Source of the DNA: Chloroflexota bacterium
GTDB lineage: Bacteria; Chloroflexota; Anaerolineae; Anaerolineales; UBA11858
DNA: 55,081 nucleotides
Assembly (NCBI GenBank): GCA_018648225.1
Contig: JABGRQ010000029.1
Span: 1 to 55,081 of the forward strand
Reading direction: 5' to 3'
Shown: positions 39,322 to 48,896 of the stretch, piece after piece
How the letters are laid out: every line of letters begins with the position of its first letter
How positions within the stretch are numbered: position 1 is the first letter of the stretch
Program-made: the position numbers and the translations under genes
The notes under the pieces: model-generated
What the model saw: the letters and a program-made list of their open reading frames with translations, nothing else
Database searches by the model: none
What the model was told of the DNA's origin: nothing

Positions 39322-39675
39322 TAAGAAAAAATAATGCAAGTTGATTTCAAACGACCTGACACTTTGCTAAAAAGAACCATCGTTGGTTGAGTAGGCGACG
39401 CTTTTCGCCGTATCGAAACCAACAGTCAGGCAGAAAAATACTATTTTGTGGTTTCGATACACCCCGAAAAAGCACTCGGGGCTACTCAACCACCACCTAA
39501 AACAAAACTATCAGGTGGCTAAATTGATTTCAAGTTCCCAAAAAAAGAGATACCGACAGACCTGGCGGGACGCGGTATCTCTCAAAAAGGATGAGCAGAG
39601 CTTTTGGCATATCAGCCAAATTTCCCTGCCCGGAGCCTTTCCAATTCTACCAAAGATATAGGAGTGAGTAAAAAG
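39322..39675. other. intergenic region between lacI and the sugar-binding protein gene
   Basis: 354 bp without a gene. It contains the third inverted-repeat element (39385-39491) and, further on, a perfect 9-bp stem GAGATACCG/CGGTATCTC (39547-39555/39573-39581) with a 17-nt loop. The stem has A-runs on both sides, so it lacks a plus-strand terminator tail and may be an mRNA hairpin. No clear promoter for the transporter operon is seen, so it may be read from lacI or from a promoter I cannot identify. Confidence 0.55.
39385..39491. repeat. inverted-repeat element, copy 3
   Basis: Starts GGTTGAGTAGGCGACGC and ends GGGGCTACTCAACC, with inner TATCGAAACC and GGTTTCGATAC. 107 bp. Same family as the copies at 28017 and 32854; the middle differs, with separate short hairpins. 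Confidence 0.75.
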
Positions 39676-41013
39676 ATGAAAACGAAGAGCAAGTTACTTT
39701 TTGCGGTTATTTTGCTTGTGGCAATGGTGTTGAGTGCATGTCAACCCGCCGCCGAGCCTGTTGTGGAAGAAGCGCCACAACCCGCAGCCGAAGAGACTGC
39801 CGCTGAAGAAGAAACAGTGGTCGAAGAAGCGCCCGCCGCTGAAGAAGCTGAACCTGTGACCCTTGAGTTTTATCACTGGTTTGGCGCGGATATTGGCGAA
39901 ACGCTTATCAAAGAAATTAATGATCGCTTCCATGCTGAATACCCCAATATCACCGTTGAATTTGAGACGGCAGATACGGATACCTATGAGCAAGTAATGA
40001 CGACGCGCCTTTCGGCAAATGATGCCCCTGATGTATTTGGCGTTTTCCCCGGCACGAAGTTCCATCCCCAGGCAGAAGCGGGATATTTGATGGACCTGAG
40101 CAACGAACCCTGGGTTGGCAGCCTGTTTGATGGCGCCAAATTCGTTTCCACCTACAATGGCAAAGTGATGACCATGCCGGTAGACGCCAATGTGATCGGT
40201 GTGATCTACAATAAGCAGATTTTTGCCGATTTGGGCTTAGACGTTCCCGCAAACTGGGATGAATTCCTTGCGGTCTGTGAAACGGTCAAGGCTTCTGGTG
40301 TGGCGCCCCTAGCGCTTGGCTTGCAGGATGCCTGGGTAACACAATTGATCCCTTATGCGATGGCGCCTTCTGCGATTTATCGCGATAATATCGACTTTGA
40401 TGCCCAAATGTATGCAGGCGAAGCCACCTTTGTCGGCTCTGCCTGGGAAGGCATGATGGCGGATTACCTTGACCTTGAAGCCAAAGGCTACGTGAATGCA
40501 GATGCGTTGGGCACCGGCTACGAGCTGGCAAACGATCTGATGGCGAATGGTGAAGCTGCCATGTTGGTTCAGGGCAACTGGGCAATTGCCGCCTTGCGTG
40601 AAAAAGCCCCCGATGCTGAATGGGGCATGTTCCCACTGCCTTATGATGCCGGCGGCGATGTCTGGGTATCTTCCGCGATCGGGATCACGATCACTCTTTC
40701 TGCCGACACCGAATATCCCGAAGAAGCGAAGGCTTATTTAGACTTCTGGGCGCGCCCTGAGATTATGGACCTCTATTTGACCCAAAGAGGCGCTTTTCCG
40801 GCATCTGAAGGCATGAACCCGACCATTGACGAAGCGGCAGGGGAAATGCTGCCTTACCTTGAAGTTGGTTCATACCCCTTCCTTGACCAGAACTGGCCCG
40901 CTGGCGTGCAAGATGTAATGCTGGCAGGGATACAGTCTGTCTTTGCCGGCGAGATGACTGTTGAGGAAATGCTCCAGGAAATGGATGCCGCTTGGGCAAG
41001 TGCAACCAATTAA
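39676..41013 (+). CDS. family 1 sugar-binding lipoprotein of a CUT1 ABC transporter
   Basis: About 445 residues. ATG 39676 starts MKTKSKLLFAVILLVAMVLSAC, a lipoprotein signal described here by start and LSAC lipobox; it is followed by an Ala/Glu/Pro linker and the SBP_bac_1 fold (LEFYHWFGADIGETLIKEI, YEQVMTTRLSANDAPDVF, GVIYNKQIFADLGLDVPANW). It would bind oligosaccharides or glycosides on the cell surface. Two permease genes follow. No ATPase gene is present in this locus, so a shared MsiK/UgpC-type ATPase is likely. Confidence 0.9.
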   Translation: MKTKSKLLFAVILLVAMVLSACQPAAEPVVEEAPQPAAEETAAEEETVVEEAPAAEEAEPVTLEFYHWFGADIGETLIKEINDRFHAEYPNITVEFETADTDTYEQVMTTRLSANDAPDVFGVFPGTKFHPQAEAGYLMDLSNEPWVGSLFDGAKFVSTYNGKVMTMPVDANVIGVIYNKQIFADLGLDVPANWDEFLAVCETVKASGVAPLALGLQDAWVTQLIPYAMAPSAIYRDNIDFDAQMYAGEATFVGSAWEGMMADYLDLEAKGYVNADALGTGYELANDLMANGEAAMLVQGNWAIAALREKAPDAEWGMFPLPYDAGGDVWVSSAIGITITLSADTEYPEEAKAYLDFWARPEIMDLYLTQRGAFPASEGMNPTIDEAAGEMLPYLEVGSYPFLDQNWPAGVQDVMLAGIQSVFAGEMTVEEMLQEMDAAWASATN

Positions 41014-41252
41014 CTCTGGCGCTTTACACCTTACAGTAAACTCCTTCATTTGGGTGACGGGCACGGCAAGTGCCCGTCACCGAAGATGTAATTTCAAAAC
41101 CTTGGCGAAGTGACTGTCACCTGCGAAAACGCCATAAGAATCATCGTGACTGTTTTTCTTTAACGGCTCGCTGTGTCTACAGGTTCTGAAAGATGACAGT
41201 CACTTCTACTTTTACAACGCTTATTTATTCTCACTAGTAGACGGAGCATTCC
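41014..41252. other. hairpin-rich gap between sugar-binding protein and permease genes
   Basis: Contains a perfect 12-bp stem GGTGACGGGCAC/GTGCCCGTCACC (41053-41081) and a 13-bp inverted pair GAAGTGACTGTCA/TGACAGTCACTTC at the ends of a 100-bp segment (41107-41206). The first hairpin could protect the upstream message, giving more binding protein than permease. The second looks like a small inverted-repeat element. Confidence 0.6.
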
Positions 41253-42161
41253 ATGCAAGCAAAATCAGGGCGAAGCTTTTTTGTCGGTCGAGCGCGGTGG
41301 CGGGCTATCCTTGGAGACAGCCTCTTTGTCCTTCCTGCAGTAGTGATTTTCTCGGTTTTTTTTATTTATCCCGTCGCAAGCAGTTTTTACATCAGCCTGA
41401 CCAAGTGGAACGGTCTCAATCCGCAGCTTGATTTTGTCGGCTTGCAAAACTTTGCCAAAATTTGGGAAGATAAACATTTCTGGCAAGCGCTTGGCAACAC
41501 TTTTAAATACGCTTTTTTTGCGACCACCATTCAAAATATACTTGGAATGGTGCTGGCGCTCGCGGTTTCACATAAATCCTTCCGCGGTTTTCGCGTTCTC
41601 TTTCTTATTCCGCCTTTATTAAGCAGTATTGCACTTGGCAGTATCTGGAAATATATGTTTGCTCCCAACGGGGTAATTAACCAACTCTTGACCAATTTTG
41701 GACTGGAGACTTGGACACAAAGCTGGCTTGGCAACCCCGATATTGCCTTATACAGTCTCGTTGCCACCACGATATGGCGTTGGGTTGGCATGTCGATGAT
41801 TATTTACCTTGCCGGGCTGCAAGCCATCCCCGAAGTCATTCAGGAAGCCGCCAGCATCGATGGCGCCAATGCCTGGCAGCGATTTTGGTATATCACCTTT
41901 CCCCTCATCGCGCCTGCCTTCACCATTAACGTCGTTCTCTCAATGATCGGCTCTCTAAAAGAGTTCGACCTAATCTACATCATGACGCAGGGAGGACCCG
42001 GACGCGCCACCGAATCAATCACCACCTTTATTTTCCGGCAAGCCTTCGACTTCACCAAATTTGGTTATGGCACAGCCGTTGCGGTAGTTATGTTTGCCAT
42101 TATTCTGATCTTATCCTTAATCCAACTCACTTACCTCACTCGGCGGGAGGTGCAGCTATGA
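41253..42161 (+). CDS. CUT1 sugar ABC transporter permease (MalF/UgpA type)
   Basis: A 302-residue membrane protein with about six segments, starting FVLPAVVIFSVFFIYPVA after a basic N-terminus, and the EAA loop EAASIDGANAWQRFWYITFP that contacts the ATPase. The C-terminal segment has AVAVVMFAIILILSLIQLTY. It overlaps the second permease gene by ATGA. It forms the channel with the next protein. Confidence 0.9.
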   Translation: MQAKSGRSFFVGRARWRAILGDSLFVLPAVVIFSVFFIYPVASSFYISLTKWNGLNPQLDFVGLQNFAKIWEDKHFWQALGNTFKYAFFATTIQNILGMVLALAVSHKSFRGFRVLFLIPPLLSSIALGSIWKYMFAPNGVINQLLTNFGLETWTQSWLGNPDIALYSLVATTIWRWVGMSMIIYLAGLQAIPEVIQEAASIDGANAWQRFWYITFPLIAPAFTINVVLSMIGSLKEFDLIYIMTQGGPGRATESITTFIFRQAFDFTKFGYGTAVAVVMFAIILILSLIQLTYLTRREVQL

Positions 42162-42988
42162 GCCTTAAGCGACAGCAACTTTGGGGTAAAACGGTCTCTT
42201 TATTGATCGTCTTAACGTGGACAATCATCACAATTATTCCTCTTGCAATGATGATTTCCGCCGCAATTAAATCCCCAGCAGAGTTGGCGGAAAATCCCTT
42301 CGGATTCCCACAAGATATTCAATGGGACACCTTCAGCAGAGCGTGGAACGAAGCCAATTTAACTCGCGGCATGAAAAACAGTATCATCCTGACCTCCGTC
42401 TCGATTTTCTTTTTAATCGTTTTTGGCGCTTCCGCCGCATATCCCCTTGCCCGCCGCACCAAGTGGACGCCGATTTTCTACTTTTTTCTATCAGGCATCA
42501 TGGTGCCCTTCCAGCTTGCCATGCTGCCACTCTACCGTCTGATGAAAATGCTCGACCTGATTAATACCTACACAGGCATCATTTTCATTTACGTTGCAGT
42601 ATCGCTTCCAATGGTAATTTTTCTCTATACAGGATTCATCAAAGGCATCAACCGTGAGTTAGAAGAAGCCGCAATGGTCGATGGCGCGGGAAAACTCCGT
42701 ATATTTTGGCAAATCATTTTCCCCCTGCTCAAACCCGTCACATCCACCGTCATCATCATGAATATCATGTCCCTCTGGAATGATTTTTTCATGGTCTTAC
42801 TCTTCCTGCCCAAAAAAGAAATGCGCACACTGCAACTTTCCATTTTTACCTTTGTAGGGCAATATAATAGCAAACTAAATCTCGTCATGGCAGCCGTGAT
42901 TCTCTCCATCCTGCCCATGATAACGGTCTTTCTGCTGCTCCAAAAGCACTTTATCAAAGGTATGGCGGGCGGAGCCGTTAAAGGATAG
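42158..42988 (+). CDS. CUT1 sugar ABC transporter permease (MalG/UgpE type)
   Basis: A 276-residue membrane protein with a MalG layout: N-terminal segment SLLIVLTWTIITIIPLAMMI, FFYFFLSGIMVPFQLAML-like central segment, EAA loop EEAAMVDGAGKLRIFWQIIF, and C-terminal GMAGGAVKG, the typical tail that contacts the ATPase. It completes the membrane part of the importer. Confidence 0.9.
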   Translation: MSLKRQQLWGKTVSLLIVLTWTIITIIPLAMMISAAIKSPAELAENPFGFPQDIQWDTFSRAWNEANLTRGMKNSIILTSVSIFFLIVFGASAAYPLARRTKWTPIFYFFLSGIMVPFQLAMLPLYRLMKMLDLINTYTGIIFIYVAVSLPMVIFLYTGFIKGINRELEEAAMVDGAGKLRIFWQIIFPLLKPVTSTVIIMNIMSLWNDFFMVLLFLPKKEMRTLQLSIFTFVGQYNSKLNLVMAAVILSILPMITVFLLLQKHFIKGMAGGAVKG

Positions 42989-43044
42989 ATGGCTATTAGC
43001 AGCATTCCTTTTCTTATTTCATCACCCCATCTTTAGGAATAAAA

Positions 43045-45849
43045 ATGTCAAAAATACCTTCGGTAAATCTCTCCGTCGAACACCGCAGCGAAGCCTTCGG
43101 CATCGGCATGGCTGCCCCACGTCTTTCATGGCGTGTCGGAACAGACCTGCAAAACTGGCGCCAAAACGCCTACGAGATCGAAAAATACGCCGCTGATGGC
43201 AAACTGCTCGAAAAAACGGGACGAATTAATTCAGAGCAATCCCTGCTTGTGGATTGGATGTTTGCCCCGCTCCAATCCCGTGAACGTGTCTCGGTGCGGG
43301 TGCGTGTCTGGGGACAGGACGGCAGCGAATCGCCCTGGAGTGAACTTGTTTCCGTTGAAGCGGCTTTATTTCAACCCGAAGATTGGCACGCCAAATTCAT
43401 CACCCCAACCTGGGATGAAAACCCCGACCGATCAAACCCATCCCCCTACTTACGCCGAGAATTTGACCTGCGCTCTAACATCAAATCCGCCCGTCTCTAC
43501 ATCACCGCCCTCGGCGTTTACGAAGCCGAAATCAACGGGCAACTCGTCAGCGACCATGTTCTCGCCCCCGGCTGGACAGCCTACGACGAACACCTGCGTT
43601 ATCAAACTTTCGATGTCACCGACCTGCTCATATCAGGCAAAAACGCCATCGGTGCAATTTTGGGCGATGGCTGGTATCGTGGACGGCTTGGGTTTGGCGG
43701 TGGCAAGCGCAATATCTACGGGGACAAACTTGCTTTGCTTGCACAGCTTGAAATCCAATATGCCGATGGCTCAAAAGAAACCATTATCACCGACGAAAAC
43801 TGGCGTGCCTCCAAAGGCGCTATCTTGACGAGCAGCATCTACGACGGTGAAAGCTACGATGTTCGTCTCGAACCCGTTGACTGGACCAAGCCGGGCTTTG
43901 ACGATTCTGCCTGGCTGCCAACGACCACGCTCAGGCAGAGTCTGAATTCGCTGTCTGCTCCGCTTGGGGTTCCCGTCCGCCGTATCGAGACCCTGGCACC
44001 TGTGTCCATCACCACATCTCCATCTGGAAAGACATTGGTCGACTTTGGGCAGAATCTCGTAGGCAGAATCCAACTCAAGGTTACGGGCGAAGCGGGGCAG
44101 GTCATCACCCTGCGCCACGCAGAAGTGCTCGAAAACGGTGAACTCGGCACCCGTCCGCTGCGCATGGCAAAAGCCACTGACCGCTATATCTGCAAAGGCG
44201 AAGACGTGGAAATCTGGGAGCCGAGATTTACCTTCCACGGCTTCCGTTATGTCGAAATCAGCGGCTGGAATGGCGAACTCACCTTCGAAAACCTAAGCGC
44301 CATCGTCATCCACTCGGATATGGAGCGCACGGGCTGGTTCGAATGCTCTGACCCGCTGCTCAACCAATTGCATCAAAATGTAGTTTGGGGCATGCGTGGC
44401 AACTTCCTCGACGTCCCGACCGATTGCCCGCAGCGTGACGAGCGCATGGGCTGGACAGGTGATATTCAGGTCTTTTCGCCGACTGCTTCATTTTTATATG
44501 ATGCCAGTGGATTTTTGCAATCGTGGCTCAAAGATCTGGCAATTGAACAGCGTAAGCTGGGCGGCAGCGTCCCCGCTGTTGTGCCAAGTATCCTGCCTTT
44601 TGGCGCTGGCGCAGCCGCCTGGGGCGATGCGGCAACCGTCGTGCCCTGGGTCTTATACCAACGCTTTGGTGACGCCCACATTTTGGCAGATCAGTTCGAG
44701 AGCATGTGCAATTGGGTCGATTTCATTGCCACGCAGGCAGGAGAAAACCAGCTCTGGGATACGGGCTTCCAGTTTGGCGACTGGCTTGACCCGACCGCTC
44801 CGCCCGACAAACCCGCACAAGCCCGCACCGATAAAACAATTGTTGCCAACGCCTATTTTGCGCATTCTGCCGAGCTGGTCGCTCGCAGCGCTCAAATTCT
44901 GGGGCGCAAAGACACAGAAAAGAAGTACCGTATTTTGGCAGAAAAAGCCAAAAACGCCTTTGCCCGTGAATACGTCACCCCCACAGGACGCATGATGAGC
45001 GATGCCGAAACCGCTTATGCGCTCGCCCTGGTTTTCGACTTACTCCCCACTGTAGAACAACGCCAATATGCAGGCAAACGTCTAGCAGCGCTGGTGCTGG
45101 ATAGCGGCTATCGTATCCGCACGGGTTTTGTCGGCACGCCGCTCATCTGCGATGCTCTTTGTCAAACGGGACAGTATCGCACCGCCTATCGCCTGCTCAT
45201 GCAGAAAGAAAACCCATCCTGGCTTTACCCCGTCACGATGGGCGCCACCACCATCTGGGAGCGCTGGGACTCGATGCTGCCAGATGGCTCGATCAACCCG
45301 GGTGAGATGACCTCCTTCAACCATTACGCCCTCGGCGCAGTCGCCGACTGGATGCAGCGCACCATCGGCGGCATCGCTCCTGTGGAGGCTGGCTACCGCC
45401 GCATGGAAATTGCACCCCACCCCAGTGCCGGACTTACGCACGCCAACACCCAACATCGTACCCCCTACGGGTTGGCGAAAGTCTTCTGGACTATTGAAAA
45501 CGACACCTTCACGCTGGGTATTGTTATCCCGCCCAACACCAGCGCAGAAATCACCCTGCCAAACGGCGAAAAGCATGAAGTCGGCTCAGGCCAATGGCAT
45601 TGGTCGCAACCCTGGCAAGACCCTGATGCTGCCACGCCCTACACCGTTGACAACATCGTCGGCGAGATCATGTACGACCCCACAGCCACGGGCATCATCT
45701 TTGGTGTGCTGGATCGACTCGGCGCACCGGGCTTCATCAAAGGGATTTTGTCCAACGAGCGCAATATGCCCTTGCGGGAAGCGCTCAAAATGCTGCCCAA
45801 TTATGACCAAGCCGTTGAAACCATGAACGCCGCCCTCGCCAATCTCTAA
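43045..45849 (+). CDS. rhaM: alpha-L-rhamnosidase, GH78, copy A
   Basis: A 934-residue enzyme without a signal peptide, so cytoplasmic. Order: N-terminal beta domains (LSVEHRSEAFGIGMAAPRLSW), Bac_rhamnosid_N (ARLYITALGVYEAEINGQLV, DHVLAPGWTAYDEHLRYQTF), concanavalin-like domain, the catalytic alpha/alpha barrel and a C-terminal beta domain. The general-acid motif DCPQRDERMGWTGD starts at about residue 460, and TTIWERWD carries the second Glu at about 739. It removes terminal alpha-L-rhamnose from imported glycans or glycosides. The symbol is used loosely for GH78; another name may be preferred. Confidence 0.9.
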   Translation: MSKIPSVNLSVEHRSEAFGIGMAAPRLSWRVGTDLQNWRQNAYEIEKYAADGKLLEKTGRINSEQSLLVDWMFAPLQSRERVSVRVRVWGQDGSESPWSELVSVEAALFQPEDWHAKFITPTWDENPDRSNPSPYLRREFDLRSNIKSARLYITALGVYEAEINGQLVSDHVLAPGWTAYDEHLRYQTFDVTDLLISGKNAIGAILGDGWYRGRLGFGGGKRNIYGDKLALLAQLEIQYADGSKETIITDENWRASKGAILTSSIYDGESYDVRLEPVDWTKPGFDDSAWLPTTTLRQSLNSLSAPLGVPVRRIETLAPVSITTSPSGKTLVDFGQNLVGRIQLKVTGEAGQVITLRHAEVLENGELGTRPLRMAKATDRYICKGEDVEIWEPRFTFHGFRYVEISGWNGELTFENLSAIVIHSDMERTGWFECSDPLLNQLHQNVVWGMRGNFLDVPTDCPQRDERMGWTGDIQVFSPTASFLYDASGFLQSWLKDLAIEQRKLGGSVPAVVPSILPFGAGAAAWGDAATVVPWVLYQRFGDAHILADQFESMCNWVDFIATQAGENQLWDTGFQFGDWLDPTAPPDKPAQARTDKTIVANAYFAHSAELVARSAQILGRKDTEKKYRILAEKAKNAFAREYVTPTGRMMSDAETAYALALVFDLLPTVEQRQYAGKRLAALVLDSGYRIRTGFVGTPLICDALCQTGQYRTAYRLLMQKENPSWLYPVTMGATTIWERWDSMLPDGSINPGEMTSFNHYALGAVADWMQRTIGGIAPVEAGYRRMEIAPHPSAGLTHANTQHRTPYGLAKVFWTIENDTFTLGIVIPPNTSAEITLPNGEKHEVGSGQWHWSQPWQDPDAATPYTVDNIVGEIMYDPTATGIIFGVLDRLGAPGFIKGILSNERNMPLREALKMLPNYDQAVETMNAALANL

Positions 45850-45861
45850 GATAGGTTTTTT

Positions 45862-48642
45862 ATGTCTGCAAACATACTCGTCAACGATCTACGCTGTGAA
45901 AGTCTGCAAAATCCTATCGGCATCGACACGAAGCAACCACAACTCTCATGGAAACTCATCGCCAAACGTCACGGCGTGCTGCAAAGCGCCTATCAGGTTC
46001 AGGTCTCCAAAACAATCACCTGGGATGAATTTGTCTGGGATTCGGGCAAGGTGCTTTCCGACAATTCGATTGCGGTGAAATATGTGGGACAGGCGCTCGA
46101 ATCCCGCCAGCGTTATTTTTGGCGGGTGCGCATCTGGGATGAGAACGATTCGCCCTCAGGCTGGAGCATGGTTGCCTTCTGGGAAATGGGATTGCTCAAC
46201 CCCAACGATTGGGCTGCCCACTGGATCGAACCCGAACAGGATGCCGCTAAACCAGAGCCGCCCATCAACATGTTCCAAAACCTGGGAACGATCTCACCGC
46301 AACCTGACGCCGATTATGCCCGCCTTAACCCTGCCCAATATCTCCGCAAGGAATTTTCAGCGCAAAAAACGGTCGCCAAAGCCCGCATCTATGCCACAGC
46401 GCATGGCATTTATCAACTCTCCCTCAACGGCGCACGGATCGGCGATATTGAACTCGCTCCTGAAATCACCGCCTACGACAGCTACCTGCAATACCAAACC
46501 TACGATGTGACCAAAATGCTCGCCACTGGCAAAAACGTGCTCGGCGCCATCCTCGGCGACGGCTGGTATCGTGGTCGCATTGGTCTGCCTGGCGATAGCT
46601 GCCAGTACGGCGACAAGCTCGCTCTCCTGCTCAAACTCGAAATCGAATACGAAGACGGCAGCCGAGAAACGATCATCTCCGATGAGAGTTTCAAATCATC
46701 GACGGGCGCATTGGTCTACGCCGATCTCTTCATCGGCGAGCGTTATGACGCCACGCTCGAAAACACTGGTTGGGATCGACTTGGTTTTGAAGATTCTGCC
46801 TGGAAAAACGTCAACACCGCTAATTTTGGCTACAACAATCTCGTCGCTCAATATGGCGAACCGTTGCGAATCGTTCAAGAAATCAAACCCGTAGCGATCA
46901 TCAAAACCCCCAACGGCGAAACTGTTGTTGATTTGGGACAAAACATTCATGGCAAAATTCGCATGTCAGTGCAAGGGACAACCAAAACAGAGATCGTGCT
47001 TGATCACGCAGAAATGCTGGATGCCGATGGCAACTTCATGCAGCAGATTCGGGGACGCAACAAAGACCAGCGGGATGTCTATGTCTGCAAAGGCGAAGAC
47101 GTTGAAGTTTACGAACCCTTCTTCACCACGCACGGTTTTCGCTATGTGCGCATCACAGGCTATCCAGGCGAGCCAACGGTTGATGATTTTATTGGCTTGG
47201 TGATCGCATCCGATTTGCGGGAATCGGGCAGTTTCACCTGCTCGGATGAACGCATCAATCAATTACAGGAAAATATTCGCTGGAGTCAAACGGGAAACTT
47301 TGTCTCTATCCCTACCGATTGTCCACAACGGGAGCGGGCTGGTTTCACGGGCGATGCGCAGGTCTTCATCCCGACCGCCTGCTTCAATATGGACGTCCAC
47401 GCCTTCTTCACTCGCTGGCTGCGCAATCTGCAAATCGAACAGCGGGAAGATGGGCAAGTCCCCGCCACCGTGCCGTATTGGCGGAGTTATATCGAGATGT
47501 TCACGCCCATTCAGGGCGGGGCGCATACGTCGGCGGGATGGGGCGATGCCTGCATCATCATCCCGTGGACGCTCTATCAAAGCTACGGTGACGAGCGTGT
47601 GCTGGCAGAAAATTACGCCACGATGCTGCGCTGGTTGGATTATGTGCGGCAGGAAGCCGAGAGCGGCATCCCCGAACGGCTCGGCGAGTTGAGCGCAGAC
47701 GCTCGTGAGCGCCAAAAACATCTCTGGAATACGGGCTTTCACTTTGGCGATTGGCTCATCCCCAGCCTGACGGGCGGTTACAGCAATCCTTTCGACGCCG
47801 CCAACGCCACCAAGGAAGTCGTCGCCAGCGCCTTTTATGCCTACTCAACGGAACTGATGACACAGATTGCCGCCGTGCTTGGCAAAGAAGATGACGAACA
47901 GCGCTTTGCTGAATTGAACGAGAAAATCCGCTCCGCTTTTGCCAAAGAATATCTCGGCGACGATGGCAGTTTGCCCGCCCATTATCAGGGCATGTATGTG
48001 ATGGCGCTCAAAATGAAGTTGATGCCCGCCGAAATGCGACTGCCCGTCACCGAACAGTTGGTCGGCTTGATCGCCGAAAACGGCTATCGGCTGGACACGG
48101 GTTTTGTCTCCGTGCCCTATCTCTTGGACGTGCTCAGCGAAAACGGCAGGCAGGATGTTGCCTACAAGCTGCTTTTCCAAACCCAATGCCCCTCCTGGCT
48201 TTACGAAGTCGTTCGGGGCGCCACCACCATCTGGGAAACCTGGGATGCCATCGCCCCGAACGGCGAAGTCACGCTGGCATCCTTCAATCACTATGCCTTT
48301 GGCGCAGTCGGCGACTGGCTCTATCGCCATGTCGCAGGGCTAGACAAGGCGCAGGCAGGCTACAAACATATCGTCATCCACCCGCATCCCGATGAACACT
48401 TGACGCACACCAAAGCGACCTATCAATCCGTCTATGGCGAGATCGTTTCTGGATGGGAACTGGAAGACGGGCTGCTGCGAGTGGATGCAAAAATCCCGCC
48501 GAACACGACCGCCACCTTGCGCTTGGTCGGCGCCAACGGACAGTTGGTTGCCAGTGAACTTCCAACAACCCAATCTGGCAACGACCTGCTCGTGGAAGTC
48601 GGCAGTGGAACGTATAGATTTGAATACCCCTACTCTGTCTAA
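45862..48642 (+). CDS. rhaM: alpha-L-rhamnosidase, GH78, copy B
   Basis: A 926-residue GH78 protein, similar in layout to the previous gene but clearly diverged. Its acid motif is DCPQRERAGFTGD, with D at about 486, E about 491 and D about 498, and the second catalytic region reads TTIWETWD with Glu at about 792. The spacing matches the BsRhaB-type residues D567/E572/D579/E841. No signal peptide. Having two diverged rhamnosidases in tandem suggests different linkage or substrate preference. Confidence 0.9.
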   Translation: MSANILVNDLRCESLQNPIGIDTKQPQLSWKLIAKRHGVLQSAYQVQVSKTITWDEFVWDSGKVLSDNSIAVKYVGQALESRQRYFWRVRIWDENDSPSGWSMVAFWEMGLLNPNDWAAHWIEPEQDAAKPEPPINMFQNLGTISPQPDADYARLNPAQYLRKEFSAQKTVAKARIYATAHGIYQLSLNGARIGDIELAPEITAYDSYLQYQTYDVTKMLATGKNVLGAILGDGWYRGRIGLPGDSCQYGDKLALLLKLEIEYEDGSRETIISDESFKSSTGALVYADLFIGERYDATLENTGWDRLGFEDSAWKNVNTANFGYNNLVAQYGEPLRIVQEIKPVAIIKTPNGETVVDLGQNIHGKIRMSVQGTTKTEIVLDHAEMLDADGNFMQQIRGRNKDQRDVYVCKGEDVEVYEPFFTTHGFRYVRITGYPGEPTVDDFIGLVIASDLRESGSFTCSDERINQLQENIRWSQTGNFVSIPTDCPQRERAGFTGDAQVFIPTACFNMDVHAFFTRWLRNLQIEQREDGQVPATVPYWRSYIEMFTPIQGGAHTSAGWGDACIIIPWTLYQSYGDERVLAENYATMLRWLDYVRQEAESGIPERLGELSADARERQKHLWNTGFHFGDWLIPSLTGGYSNPFDAANATKEVVASAFYAYSTELMTQIAAVLGKEDDEQRFAELNEKIRSAFAKEYLGDDGSLPAHYQGMYVMALKMKLMPAEMRLPVTEQLVGLIAENGYRLDTGFVSVPYLLDVLSENGRQDVAYKLLFQTQCPSWLYEVVRGATTIWETWDAIAPNGEVTLASFNHYAFGAVGDWLYRHVAGLDKAQAGYKHIVIHPHPDEHLTHTKATYQSVYGEIVSGWELEDGLLRVDAKIPPNTTATLRLVGANGQLVASELPTTQSGNDLLVEVGSGTYRFEYPYSV

Positions 48643-48669
48643 ATCAAAAACAACATAGGAAAAGACAAA

Positions 48670-48879
48670 ATGAACAAATCTGAAATTATCAAGGCTGCCA
48701 TCATCGGCGGCGTGATGGGGTTACTGCCCAGCTTTTTACTCAACTATTTTCTCATTCCCATGCCCGAAACCGTGTTGGCAAATGCACTCGGTAACGGGGT
48801 AAGCGGACTGATCAGCGGGTTTATGGGCGGCTTTATGGGCTTATTTGTCTATTTCAAACAAACGGATAAAAGAAAATAA
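48670..48879 (+). CDS. small two-segment membrane protein of unknown family, copy 2
   Basis: A 69-residue paralogue of the protein at 37858. Both keep the pattern IIGG.MGLLPSFLLNYF, then MPET.LANALGNGVSGL, then GFMGGFMGLF.YFKQT. It lies 27 bp after a rhamnosidase gene and 17 bp before the beta-glucosidase gene, so it is part of the glycosidase operon. High conservation between copies suggests selection on the protein. Function unknown. Confidence 0.75.
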   Translation: MNKSEIIKAAIIGGVMGLLPSFLLNYFLIPMPETVLANALGNGVSGLISGFMGGFMGLFVYFKQTDKRK

Positions 48880-48896
48880 TCTTTTAGGAGACGAGC

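Noticed and set aside
39547-39581. Terminator before the sugar-binding protein gene
   Set aside because: The stem is perfect but the plus-strand downstream tail is A-rich, not T-rich; kept only as a hairpin.
43771-44238. Minus-strand and out-of-frame ORFs across both rhamnosidase genes
   Set aside because: Shadows of GC-rich coding sequence; no ribosome-binding sites or recognisable domains.
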